This document shows positions 35,033 through 46,615 of a stretch of DNA of 64,000 nt, one piece after another. The DNA lies in the NCBI GenBank assembly GCA_022559845.1, contig CM040121.1, positions 563,155,581-563,219,580 on the forward strand, read 5' to 3'. Positions within the stretch are counted from its first letter, which is position 1, and every line of letters starts with the position of its first letter. The DNA comes from Amorphophallus konjac. Lineage: Eukaryota; Streptophyta; Magnoliopsida; Alismatales; Araceae. A program made the position numbers and the translations under genes. The notes beneath the pieces are model-generated. The model was not told the origin of the DNA and did no database searches. It saw nothing but the letters and a program-made list of their open reading frames with translations.

Positions 35033-35827
35033 AGAAATGCTACTAATTTTGGCTTACGATGGCATCTTTTCAGGTAATAGAGGATATCATTTTTGTCACT
35101 TTGTTCTGGTTAAATGAATCAGCTGCTGTTGGCTGATATCATTGAAACATAAATAAAAGAAAACCATTTATACATCCCAGTATCAAAAGATACACGTCGT
35201 TATGGACCAGAAACTGGCTGAAGAAGATTAGGAGCAAGAAACTGTTACATTCTTCCCTCCGGACCCTACCTGATACATCTTTAGGGCAGTATGTAATTAT
35301 TTGTTGATTTAAAGATGTTGACAGTGCATTTCCTGTTTCTTTTTAATAAATTTGTTTCTAAATTTTGAATATGATGCAACCCTTTGAGGAAAAACATGAG
35401 TTGGTTGATGCTAAACTTCAACTGTGGGAAAGAGGACATACAATGATATCTAAGCTGGTGCTTTCTATCCAGAATCGCTACATTGAAACTGAGATTGCTC
35501 CATCAGCCAATCCTTTTACAGATCATTTGTGAATGCATCCCATTTTATTCTTCAGCTGAAGCTTCAGATACAGAAAATATATTAGTGAAGGTGTCTGTTT
35601 ATATGTAACTATTCTACTTCCTTCCCTAGTCCAGGCATGGCCCCAGGGCATTGTGATAAAAGGGCGCATGCAAATCCAACTAATATAACACAGGGACGTA
35701 CCTAACTTTAGGATGAAACTGCAGGGATTTATTGCACAATCTTCTTTGTTTCGTTGAAATTTGTGATAATGTTTGCATCATCTTTTCACATTGAAAACAC
35801 CAGGTAATTTCTGCCTATGTTATCAAA

Positions 35828-36355
35828 AGCGCCTGAGGTACTTGCCTAGGTGAGGTGAGGCGAGGCGAGGTGAGGCACCCGTAACTCACCTTGCTTTGGC
35901 CCAGCTGGCCTAGCGAGCTTGCTGTGGCTGCGGGTCCCTTTGGGCCAAGCCCACTTGGGCTGCCCAGTCCATTTCTATAACCCTAACCCCAAAAAATTTG
36001 GACAGGGGGGATCCGCCTCTCTTCCACCCCCCAACAAGGGGGCGTTGCCCCTCCTTTATCCCCCTTGTGACCTGACCATGCAGGTCGATCCGCAATGCGA
36101 GGCCGGGTCAAAGATAGATCAGGCTCGTTTGATGCGAACTTGGTAGGTTCTTAATTTATTTCTCACCTATGAATGGATGAATTTACTAATTTTATTGTTT
36201 TTGTATATGTGCTGTTGACATATTTAATGATATATTTATATGTCTGATTTATTAAACGTATTTTAAAAAATGTCAGTCAAACACCTAGGCCATTGCCTAG
36301 GCATTTGAGGCTAAGGTGACCCCTTGATCGCATCGGGCACCTCTCGCCTCTGACT
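35828..36355. mobile_element. Possible inverted-repeat DNA element in intron 2
   Basis: The left end, GCGCCTGAGGTACTTGCCTA with GGTGAGGCGAGGCGAGGTGA beyond it, is partly complementary to the right end (CACCTAGGCCATTGCCTAGG, then GGGCACCTCTCGCCTC). The AGGCGAGG motif recurs widely in plant genomes. I cannot assign a superfamily or a target duplication. Confidence 0.35.
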
Positions 36356-36877
36356 ACATGGATTTCTGCAAAGAGATTCAATTCGAGTTGTAGTGAACCC
36401 AAACGTCTTTAGCAACAGCACACTAAAATGTGCCCTGTGGTCCCTCTAGAAGTGCAGGGGAACGTTTTCTTAAAATTTTTACCATGTTTCAATGTCTGTT
36501 AGCAGCTTTATCATTTAGGCGCAAGCACCCGTACTTACTGCCATGTCAATGACCTCTGTCTGGAGAGAAATGGCAATTGTTTTTGTAGGGGAAGATTTTT
36601 TTAAGTTTTCTTAAGATTTACCATGTTTGCAATGTTATTCACAGTTGTCTCTGCACAGACACCTGCAGGTTACTGCCATGTCATCGAGCTCTGTCTGGCA
36701 AGAAATAACGGTTGTTTGTTGTCCTCTGAGTTCTTCCATACTGCCGTCCCAGTTTAATAACTCAATGTTTCAATGTCAATCTGATCTGCATTCGCATTTT
36801 TCCATGTCATTCTTTAGTCCTCTCAAAAATTTCATTATGGAAATATGCTAATCAAAGGAACTTTTGCAACTTTGCAG

Positions 36878-37195
36878 GTCCGTTTCAACGAAGGAACGTT
36901 TGATCCACCAGTGATACCATCTAGTGTTGATCTACCCACAAATCTTGATGTTTTCGGCCAGAAAATTGATTTGTCACCGCTGCGGCAGACACTCAATCCA
37001 GTACAAGAGGCAGTAGCAAACATTGCCCGTGCGATTTCTGGCCAGCCCCCACTTAAAGTCCCAATTCCCGGTGATAGGACAGCATCCTGGCTTATAACGA
37101 CTTATCTTGACAAGGATCTCAGGATATCAAGAGGAGATGGTGGCCTGTTTATACTTGCCAAAGAAGGCAGTCCGCTGCTGGACCAGCTTTCATGA
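36878..37195 (+). CDS. PAP3: Fibrillin gene, exon 3
   Basis: It encodes the C-terminal half of the PAP domain: VRFNEGTFDPPVIPSSVDLP, ISGQPPLKVPIPGDRTASWL and the family signature TTYLDKDLRISRGDGG with FILAKEGSPLLDQLS, then TGA at 37193-37195. The signature is intact, so the gene looks functional. Confidence 0.93.
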   Translation, partial: VRFNEGTFDPPVIPSSVDLPTNLDVFGQKIDLSPLRQTLNPVQEAVANIARAISGQPPLKVPIPGDRTASWLITTYLDKDLRISRGDGGLFILAKEGSPLLDQLS

Positions 37196-38010
37196 AGTCT
37201 TATCTCTGTATGCATTCATTCTTTTCCACATCATGATCTGTGGCAGGGAGTGGAGAGAAAGGGCGTTTGTTGCTCTTGCTCCCACATGTTACAAAAATTG
37301 GAATCGTGGTTGTCGGTGCCACAGCATATTTCACAGTTTGTGTAGAGACCAGACCGTAGGTGGTAGTAAAAGTGCTCTAAAAGGATTTGCTTAGCTTCCA
37401 TGTGTTGCGTTCAAATTTTGCAGTGTGCCGCGAGACGCCTCTCCAAAGTGATCGTCTGTGTTCTGGAGGGTGTGTTGGGCCGTTGCCCATGAGATGACTC
37501 CAGGCTAGCATTGGTTTAGAGGACGAATGGTGTTCCTGGCCATTTGCGTTGGGAGAAGGACGCACGCGGTATGGTGCTTTGTGTCTCCCTCACACCGGCA
37601 GAGTCGTGGGTCGTCGGAGTCCAGCTTCTGATGTTTTGTATATGCAAGCAAGTCCATCTTAAGTCTTACATGTGGCAGCTTACCAAAAGAGAGAGTATTA
37701 CTTGCCACACACCGCGGCATACTTATCTGTGTAGTCACCTTGTAGATCAATTGGGATAAGTTCACTTGACCAGGGAAAAAAAACAGAACCAGTAATGCTT
37801 GCTGCACCTCAGCCCCACCGCATGGGGTGTAATCCAAGCAATTTTTTTCTTTTGATTTATTAAAGGAATTAACCCTTTTCTCAAACAACCCATCTGTACC
37901 GCCCAAATCTAGGTCAGATAGTTTTTTAAAAAAGTAAAAAAGTAGCGTTTTTCCCGTAAAGAATAGGCCAGCCAAAAATGAGTCAATAAGACCTGTTCTA
38001 TATTACTTTT
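37196..38010 (+). other. PAP3: 3' UTR and downstream flank of the fibrillin gene
   Basis: No further gene is seen. The 3' UTR probably ends within about 300-400 bases, but I can fix no polyadenylation signal. A 156-codon minus-strand frame at 37505-37975 has a Cys/His-bearing stretch but no family I recognise. Confidence 0.5.
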
Positions 38011-38921
38011 TTGAGATTTTTTACATAAATATCTCTCTAAATATCAGTTATGTTAAATATATTCTTCATTTAAATATATTATTAAAAATATATTTTATTT
38101 AGTCTTAAATATTATAATTATATCTCTATAGTTTATTATCGTCGATGCGGTGAATATTTCATAAAATATTTCATTTTCGGCCGTTAAGTATAGTGAAATG
38201 TGTAAAATATTCTTACACACAGAGAGAGAGAGAGAGAGAGAGAGTGCCCTCCCCCTCTCTCCCCACCCCCTCATTGTCGACGTCCCCTCCCCCTCACCTC
38301 GCAGGAAACCCCTTGTCACCCTGTCCCCCTCACTATCAACACCCCCTCCCCCTCTTCCTTTCACCGTCTTCACCCCCCTCTCCCCCTCATAGTCGGCTCT
38401 CCCTCCCCCTCTCCCACCTCACAGTCGGCGCCCTCTCCCCCTCCCCTTGTCCCCCCCTCTCTCTCACCACCATCCCCTCTCCCCCACTTCGTAGCTCGTG
38501 CCCCCTCTCCCTTCTCCCTCACCGTCGACGCCCTCTCCCTCTCTTCCACCTCGTAGCCTATGCCCCTCCCCCTCTCTCCCTCACCGTCGGTGCCCCCTCT
38601 CCTCCACCTCGCAACAGGCCCCCTCGCCCTCACTGTCGGCTCCCCCTCTCTCACCGTTGGTCCTCCTCTCCCCTTCAATCGCCCTCCCTGCTACTCCGCC
38701 CCTATCCCTTCACCGCCGTTGCCCCCTCTCCCCCCACCTCGCAGCCAGTGCCCCCTCTCTCTCTCCCTCTCACCGCTGGCGCCCCCTCCCCCTCTCCTCC
38801 TCTATCGCCCTCCCTGTTGCTCTACCCTCACCCACTCACCGTCGGCGCCCCCTCTCCCCCCACCTCATAGTCCATAGCGTTGCTCCCCCTCCCCCGTCCG
38901 TTAGGATTTTCATTGGGAGGA

Positions 38922-38977
<56 letters not shown>

Positions 38978-39168
38978 AATCGAGGGAATGTTAGTAATTT
39001 CACCTCTTAATTCATGTTTAATCCAAGTTAAACCAACGAAGGTTACGGTAGGAGTATAACTATAACATTTAAAATTAAATGGATGATATTCCTGACAATA
39101 TCTCCAAACGAGGAGTATATTTGATATACTCGATATTTAGAGGGATATTTATATAAAAATTTACACCC
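38011..39168. mobile_element. Putative long-TIR DNA transposon around a minisatellite
   Basis: About 80 bases at 38011-38092 are inverted at 39087-39168 at roughly three-quarters identity and without gaps (shared core TAAATATC-CTCTAAATATC). Such long terminal inverted repeats suggest a non-autonomous Mutator-like element. No transposase is present. The inside is a C-rich minisatellite and microsatellites. Confidence 0.5.
38219..38974. repeat. C-rich minisatellite with flanking microsatellites
   Basis: (GA)n at 38219-38245, then irregular units of about 40-60 bases built on CTCCCCCTCACCGTCGGCGC and CCACCTCGCAG-type motifs to about 38900, then (GT)n at 38921-38940 and (GA)n at 38941-38974. The long Pro/Ser-rich frames are a result of the composition. 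Confidence 0.85.
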
Positions 39169-42100
39169 GTTACGATGCAACTGGCTGCTGCACCGGTGTG
39201 TGCCAAAATTAAACCTGTTAATAAAAAAATGCTGGTCACACTTTATATTGATTCCACACATGAGGCCCGTAATAGGAGTGGGCTGGGAGCGGATTGGGTG
39301 GACAACTTATTAGCTCACCATCAGCGATGATTCTGAAATGGTGACATATTAGCGGAAAGATTTTGAAATCCAACATAAATAATATTGGGCTTTATATCCC
39401 ATTGGTTGTGCAAATAATTGGAGCCATAGACTCCCATGTAAGCATATGATATTTGAGTGACAGCCTTTCTCAAGATTGATGATCGAGTTTCTGACATTTG
39501 TGTTGCCTTAAGATACACATTTGCTTGTGCAATATATTCCAATTACCGCTAAATTTCTTTTATTCGTTTTCATAATATGTATTAATTTCTTACTAGTCTC
39601 ACAAGTCCTTACCATTTGTACGAGAAATATCATTTGCACTTGAGCTTCGGGAGCTTCTCGTGCCATCCTTTTATTAAATATGAGTCATAGAACAGGGTAT
39701 CTCGCTGATTGGGATCAACAGATACATCGTGGCTCGGTTAAGTGTGGTCTTCAATTCGGATATTGTCAAGAATGATAGTTTTGATTTCGTTTTCGGTCGG
39801 ATTCGAAACCAAAACATTATCGATTTTGATTTGGATCCGAAATTAAATAAAATATTATTTTTTTACAGGAGAGTTGACATCTGTTTTCGTCCGATTACGT
39901 CTAATTAATTTTAGATCGTCTAAAATTGAAATCGATGCGTTAACTACCGCCCATGAGCATTGTGAGTCGTCACTTATTAATATGCATGCAATAGAATAGG
40001 AGAAGTCAGTGCAGATATAGGAAGAATATGCAGTTCCCTGGTGATCATTTTCTGAGGTCCTTGTGGAAGAACTTTTAAGTACCGATCAAACGTAGGAATC
40101 TTGATAATGCTTTGATGGCATTTTGTGGCGTTCCTCTCATAGGAATGCATTCGCTTGGGCTGGACTGCTTGCTGGTTGTGTACACGACGAGGATTGAATC
40201 AATTAGCATTCTCTGTTTTTAATTAGGGACACGAAGAACTCAAAGCAGACATCAATTACATGGATCACAAAAGCATACGGTGCACAATATTCTCATAGGC
40301 TTTCATTTAAACATGATATCGATTACATGCCATTACGTTTCTCTTGAGATTTCTTCTAAGAGATCGATCGCATAATCAGAAAGGCTAAAATTACAACAAT
40401 GATTACAATAATGCTCGTTCTTTTCGCCAATCTTCCTACGCCATCAATCTTGTGCACAATCAAGTCAATCTTAATTATGTTGCAATTTTGTGACGCGTTT
40501 ATCAAGTTATGCTTCATGGGCCTTCAGCTGGTAACAATTGAGGTGTCCTGACGAGTGATGGTAATCGTCAACCCAAGCGAAGAAATTAATCACAGTCGTT
40601 TCTTCCCTCGAACCCTCACACCTGCTCCCCAACTACATGTTCAAAGGCGTATATTCATTCCTATGATCTTTACAGTATTTATTAGAACCAAGGCTCTTAC
40701 GAAGGTATAAATGAATTCAACTCATAAATTTCATATGTTTCGGAGTATGGGTGAAGGATGAAAAGGCCAGAAACGGAATAGAGAAATATGTGAAGAAAGG
40801 GTAATCGAATAATCCAGTCCGAAAACAAATGCTTTCCTTCAATCATGTTACAAGAAAAGGAAACCATCAGTATATTCGCATCTTTATCCAGAAACTCACA
40901 TCCATTTCATTCCCTTGAACTTCAATCACCATTTGCATCGCGAAGCCTTCGGATTCCGTCTCACCCTCATCTGCAGCCTCTTCGCTCTTTCGAATGTTCA
41001 CATCTCGTCGTCGGACTATGTATTTTAGTCCCACATCGGCTAACACATTGATGCCACCTGACTCCGATCCATAAGAAGAAGACATCGCTCTACATCCCTT
41101 CTCACGCAGCCGCGTGATGAGCACAGAGCGAACTATTCTTTCGCCTTTTACTAAAGAATACCGTGTGCTCGTCACTTGAAGCGGCATACCGCTTATTTTT
41201 GGAGGGTTCCGGTTTCTAGGAACCCCAACATTGCTTAATCAAAATTTTCTAGGTGGCAGGCACTACCTTCCCTGTACGGCTGTACCAAGGAGAGGTTCGG
41301 AAGCTCCTCTGCGCTAATTTGGCTTTTCGTTAATATCTCCTAAGCTTTACACGTAAATTCATTTTTAACAGCGATATGATATGTTCGTAAAAAGACATTA
41401 GATCTCAGAAATATTGCAAGGGCTGTTGCAAGCATGATCGTTTTATCCATGTAGAAGAAGTAACTGGCGGTGATTAATAATAATAAGGTTTTTATATTTA
41501 TTATAACTCAAGACAATCTTGATATTAAATATAAATATCGAAGAGTATTCATTAGACCGCCACGTATAAATCGGCTATTAAATGAAAATCCCAGGGATGA
41601 TATTTTGAGAATAAACTGATTCATCAAAGTATCACAAAACTCTTCGATATTTTCTCCAATATCAATAACTTTATTCGATACCTCCTCCAATGGACCAGCA
41701 CGAACCCGCGGTTCTACTGGGCCTAAACGGCTTGGGTTGGACGAGGCTTTTGATCCGATACGGGGGCTTTGAAAAGACAGACTTGTCTCCATAACCTATC
41801 AAACAAGTGGGGCCCAGTTTTACTGTTTTGACGTACTAGACTCTCCTCTCATGGTTGGCATCTTCGCTCGATCATTAAAGGGCTTTTATTTATTTATTTA
41901 TGACACAACTGGTTAACAACTTGGGATTGAATAGAGGTACAAATCCAAATAGGGATTTTAACAAATATCCCCCCCCCGGTAAAGATCACTTTTGTAAAAT
42001 AAATCTCTTATTTAAACTTATTATCAAAAAAATTTTAGAAATAACTCAAATGTTTGCGATTATATCATTACGGCTCTCAGTCATCGACGAAAGATGAATA

Positions 42101-42596
42101 TTCGATGAAATATATCACATAAAATATTAGATAATGTAAAATATCTAAAAAAACCCAGAGAGAGAGAGAGAGGATCGATCTGCTGATGCAGAAGCACGGA
42201 ATGTGACACGTACACGTACTTGGTCGAGAGTATTAGCATTTGAAAATGCAATCGCACACATTCTATGATATATAATCAACCATACATACCTACAGATCAT
42301 GATGGGAGAACCAAGTAAACATTGTCCATTCATAATCAACACGTACATACAATAGTATCACATAATGCAAAGGTCCCACCTGAGCAACCAATACAAAACA
42401 CCTCAAGCACAATCAACAACAACCGAAGCCTCCAAAGATAACAAAAACCACTCCCAACCTTAAGATCAGCAGTTCCGAGCTCCAACCAGCACACACACCA
42501 CACGCTCCAAAAACCTCCTGGCTAACAATACCAGCCGAGCAGCTCTACAAGTTCTCACCATTCGGCACCGGAATGAAGATTGGGAATCGTCCGAGT
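39169..42596. other. Intergenic DNA with no recognised gene
   Basis: I see no protein family. A 53-codon minus-strand frame at 40356-40517 ends in a hydrophobic segment (SIIVIIVVILAFLIM). A 106-codon minus-strand frame at 40867-41187 is unrecognised. The stretch 41940-42165 ends in a GA run and loosely resembles the left part of the element at 38011. Confidence 0.5.
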
Positions 42597-43408
42597 GTAA
42601 CGATTCAATAGTACTCCTAACGCAAACGCAACACTACACCTCGCTAATACAATATATTTAACATAATTTAAGAAAATTTAATCACCTTGCAGTTAAACTA
42701 ATTTTTTCATATTATAAGGGCAACTAACATGTGATTCATGAAACAAAAGATTAGGATGATCATATAAGCTGATAGATAATTAAAGCTTAGATGAAACATT
42801 GACAGGGGCACCCCATTCCACTGTCAAAGTATGTCGAGGCAAAAGAAGAAAACATGAAACTAGGCAAGGTATCTAAGAATGTCATGATAGAACATAAACT
42901 TGTAATATGAACTTGAAACATGTACTTACATCGTGAACTTGCAACGTATAGAAAACTGAACAGTAAGGAAGCGTAAAATATTTATCCCATTTGTACATAA
43001 TATTATTCTGACTTATCATACATAGATGGAATATAGTGTTTAGCATAACTCAGAGAAGAAAAAATCAACATGCAAACTTAGTGGGTCAACATACTTCCAC
43101 ACATAACTTGCATTATTTCATAATATTTCGTAACATAGAGCTCGTAATCACGTCGTTAACATATTAACATGAGTAATCAGAACATAAAACATAAGGTCCA
43201 AGAATAAGTTGAAGGACTATCATCTTGCAAGAAACGAGCTCTTACACTTGCATACCCTCACTCAACATCGGCGTGTCCCGAGAGAGTCCTAACTGTGTAC
43301 ACAAATTGCAAGCCTTTGTTTTACCTCGAACTTGGTCTTAAAATCATGGCTTCTACGTATGGTCTTTAGTAGCTTAAGTAATATAAAACATAGAGTGGTT
43401 AAAGGTAG
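42597..43408. repeat. Possible LTR remnant
   Basis: It begins TGTAACGATTC, like the TGTAACGACCC start of Tekay LTRs, and has similar AT-rich, TAATTTAAG-type content before the B2 LTR start. There is no second copy in the window, so this is a weak call. Confidence 0.25.
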
Positions 43409-43975
43409 TGATGTGACACACCCTTGGACCTAAACAAGCAAGCACAATTCGCAACCGAAACGGACCGATATTGGCGGCCACTCACCCGACACTCACCTAA
43501 GTCCCGGGGTAACTCGGTGATACCGAGTGGAGGTTGTGAGGGCTTGGCCCTTGCTGGTAGAGGGCCAGCAAGGTCAAGGGTTCTCCCAAGGGTACGGAGG
43601 CCCAATTATATGGGGCCGACCCGGGTGCCGAGGGCACGGGTCACACTCTCTTCCACGGCGGCCACTCGAAGCAATGGAGCTTGCGGACCGGGCGCTCACT
43701 CTCACGGACCAGCGGAGCTTATGAACTAATATTGAAAGGACAAGCACTAAGGGAAGCAAGGTTAGAACACTTACTCGACCAATTTGAAGAAACCGGTCCC
43801 GCTCGGAGACGTGGGCGAGCGGGGAAGCGTGGGTTCCCCACACGCTGCGCTGGAGTAGCTTGAACATGTTTTAAAGATTTACAACACTACTCCCCATACA
43901 AGGGGGTGGAACAAGAAAAGGGGGAATCACTCATACATTCAAACACTACCTCCCGCAGGGAGGGGCTTTAAGCCG
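43409..43975 (-). repeat. 3' LTR of chromovirus B2, outer part
   Basis: It starts TGATGTGACACACCC, like the TGATGTGACACC start of LTR B1. It is separated from the rest of the LTR (54179 onward) by the Sirevirus-like insertion. It contains inverted GGGTTCCCCACACG/CGTGGG-type segments. The assignment rests on position and the short end match. Confidence 0.45.
43971..43975. repeat. Target duplication AGCCG (left) of the Sirevirus-like element
   Basis: AGCCG precedes the 5' LTR and recurs at 54174-54178 after the 3' LTR. Confidence 0.95.
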
Positions 43976-44652
43976 TGTTGTGTCCCTGAGGTCATTTGAG
44001 TCATTCTGTGGTCTATTGGGTCATTCGACATCATGCTATAGTCATATGAGTTCTAATGTATTCTTGGTTTTGATAATGGCTTAACACTATGAGTCATTGT
44101 TATTTATCACTCTCCATGTATTTGGTTTCATGATGCCCATTCACAACTTGCATTATGTGTTCTCACATTGCATTAATACCAAGGAACATGTGGTTCTTGA
44201 ATGGTTCTTGAATGCTCACATCAATCTTGAAACTTTGGGTTACATGATGATCATCCATTCGTTTAAATTCATTGTCATATGAACTTGATCTTTTGATATG
44301 GATGGTTAATTTGAGAATGATCTTTTCTATCCTTCTTGTTATTGAGATTCCATGAGTGTGTTTCATGGATATTTTACTTGGGGTGGTTGAGCTCTTATCT
44401 CTTGATCTTTAGCCCAGAACACTTGTGATTCAAAGTGTTCACATATAACTAATTCATGAGATTTCATGTGTATTTCATACATTTATTATATGGATTATTG
44501 AGCTAAAGTTCTAATCCTTTTTATATGATTTTGCAGGCCAAAACACTCAATAAATATTCCCCAAGATCAAAGGAGTTTGATGCCACAGAGTTCGGAAGGG
44601 TTACAATGGCATTTGGGGCTGAATTGTGTTAATCTGGAATTTACTGTAGCTA

Positions 44653-44898
44653 GGTCGACCGGCGGCACTGTAGCTAGGTCGACCGAAATTCCCAGAACCA
44701 AAAGATTCGAGGTCTGTGACATTTAGGTCGACCGGCCCATGAATTCCGGTCGACCGGTTTTCCCAGAACTGAAATGTTGACATTGTTACAGGTTTCGGTC
44801 GACCGCCCCCAGGCGTCCGGTCGACCGGTTTTGCCAGAGCCGAAAAGTTCTGGCTGCAGCAGGTTCCGGTCGACCGGCCCATGAATTCCGGTCGACCG
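44653..44898. repeat. Eight GTCGAC-centred palindromes
   Basis: GGTCGACC cores lie near 44653, 44677, 44726, 44748, 44797, 44819, 44868 and 44890, several extended to CCGGTCGACCGG. They sit upstream of the TATA box, where promoter elements would be expected. The set repeats at 52287-52532. Confidence 0.9.
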
Positions 44899-45040
44899 CC
44901 AGCCCCGAGCCAACCAAGTTTGACCTCGAAATCCACCTCGTGGCCAGCCCCTTTCCATGGATTTGTTTAATCAAACCCTACCTAATCTTCCATGATTTAT
45001 GGATCTGGTCTGGAGGGTGTCCAAGGACCATTCCAAGGGT

Positions 45041-45047
45041 TATAAAA
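45041..45047 (+). promoter_or_regulatory. TATA box of the Sirevirus-like LTR
   Basis: GGGTTATAAAACCAACATGAG is a good TATA context, after the palindrome block and before the repeat-rich leader. Confidence 0.6.
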
Positions 45048-45848
45048 CCAACATGAGAGGGTTAGAAACCCTAGTTGATGGAGTTGATGAAGTGAATCAA
45101 GGGAGGCCATTTCGAGAGCACTGTAGCACCTCCGTGAACAGTGTTTCGAGCAGAACATCTTCATCCTTCCAAGAGATTCAAGCCTAGATCTGAAGCTATC
45201 TCAATCTCCAAGGAAGCAAGAAGCATTCAAGGCTCTCAAAGGTGATCAAAGCTACATCCAAACCTCTTCATCAACTCAAGAGGATCAAGAGAAGATCAAA
45301 GCTACATCCAATATCCTCTCCATCAACTCAAGGTGATTCAAGTTCATATCTCAATCCAGCATCCTCCAAGAAAGAGTAGAAGCAAGTAAGGCTAAGAGGG
45401 AAGATCAAAGGAGGCTTCAAAGGGGTGTTCAAAGCAAGAGGAGTTTGAGTTACTGTTCACGTGAACAGTAGTCCGTGAAGAACATCTTCATCCAATCCAA
45501 GGTATTCAAGCTCATATCAGAGCGATCATCTTCCAAGATCTGTGAAGAAGGAAGCAAGGATCAAGGTAGTATCTATTCACTTCTTCATCCATTCAAAGAG
45601 ATCAAAGAGAGAAGATCAAGAGAGGAGATTGGAAGAACAGTTACTGTTCACATGAACAGTACTCCGTGAAGAACAATCATCCATTCAAGGGTGATTACAA
45701 GAAGATTGATTTGCAAGAAGAAGAGATCCCTGCTACTGATCAACAAAGCATATTGATACAAGGGCCAATTCCTTCTTACTCAATCTCTTGTTTTAATTCC
45801 TTCACATCTGTTTTACTTTCAATATTGTTAAACATTGAAGTTGTGATT

Positions 45849-46026
45849 CGTCCCTACCAGGTGGTTAGTAGGAAGGCAATTGGAGGGTGTTCCAATTTGC
45901 GGTTGACGTCCCTACCAGGTGGTTAGTAGGAAGGCAATCGGGAGTTCTCCGATCTACGGTGTAGCCGTCCCTGCCGGCTTTGTGTGTAGGAAGACAGAAA
46001 GAGGGGTTTCTCTGTTCTGTGGTTTG
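45849..46026 (+). repeat. Three tandem 58-60 base hairpin units
   Basis: Units start at 45849, 45907 and 45966 with CGTCCCT. Each has a stem CCTAC...GTAGG (CCTGC...GTAGG in unit 3, still paired through a G-U). A second hairpin follows, whose stem sequence changes but stays paired: TTGGA/TCCAA, ATCGG/CCGAT and AGAAA/TTTCT. Copied at 53483-53660. Confidence 0.75.
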
Positions 46027-46541
46027 GGGCGTGTCCCCGGGTCAAGCTGTGAGTCAGCAAGGAAGCCTCACCGGGTTTTGGTGAGGGGTGGACGTAGGTT
46101 GCGGGGTTGCAACTGAACCACCTTAAAATCCCTGTGTTGTGGGTTGTTTATTTTGTGTGATTGCTCTATATCTTCTAACCCCATTCGCAGGTTCGTGTGC
46201 TTCCACACTTGGTTATATTGCTCACACACATATGCACTTTGAGTGATCAACATAGCATACACACACACGCACGGTTGTTGCAAGCTATTGCATGTCCATC
46301 TATGTGTTATGCTTTGTAATTCACTTAAAGAAGCGTGGATGTTTCATAGCTTGTAATTCAAGTCTTTTCATTTGAGCCACTCTACTTAATTCCGCTGTGC
46401 ATCGTGCCTAAGTGATTCATTCACTTAATAAGAGTGGTTTAAGCTTCAGCTAGCTAAGAGTTTTAAATAGGCCAAAGTTTCTGATAGGATCTATTCAACC
46501 CCCCCTTCTAGATCCGTTTACACCTCACGGGACCCAACAAG

Positions 46542-46553
46542 TGGTATCAGAGC
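46542..46553 (+). other. Primer-binding site of the Sirevirus-like element
   Basis: TGGTATCAGAGC, two bases after the LTR end, matching initiator tRNA-Met. Confidence 0.95.
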
Positions 46554-46615
46554 TAAGCTCTGTCATTCCCAGATCCAACGATCTGCAGGGAAAGATCCCG
46601 GTGTTTATTATTTAG

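Larger units (their letters stand above)
34633..36877 (+). other. PAP3: Intron 2 of the fibrillin gene (2,245 bp)
   Basis: GT at 34633-34634 and TTTGCAG at 36871-36877. It contains an Au-like SINE (34884-35032) and an inverted-repeat element (about 35828-36355). 35033-35827 and 36356-36870 show nothing beyond non-coding sequence; a degenerate direct repeat is visible at about 36380-36560 against 36580-36700 (CCATGTTT, CTGCCATGTCA and GCTCTGTCTGG segments recur). Confidence 0.9.
43976..46539 (+). repeat. 5' LTR of the Sirevirus-like element
   Basis: TGTTGTGTCCC...GACCCAACA, 2,564 bp. It holds eight GGTCGACC palindromes (44653-44898), a TATA box (about 45041-45047), repeated TACTGTTCAC inverted repeats (45451-45661) and three tandem hairpin units (45849-46026). 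The small frames in it recur exactly 7,634 bases downstream because of the LTR copy. Confidence 0.96.

Noticed and set aside
37505..37975. LINE or zinc-finger fragment on the minus strand
   Set aside because: There is a Cys/His-bearing stretch, but no motif order I can assign; left as unrecognised.
38193..38941. Proline/serine-rich proteins of up to 225 residues
   Set aside because: All three frames are open because of the CT-rich minisatellite; there are no domains and no codon signal.
40867..41187. 106-codon minus-strand gene
   Set aside because: No domain, neighbour or splice evidence; probably chance.
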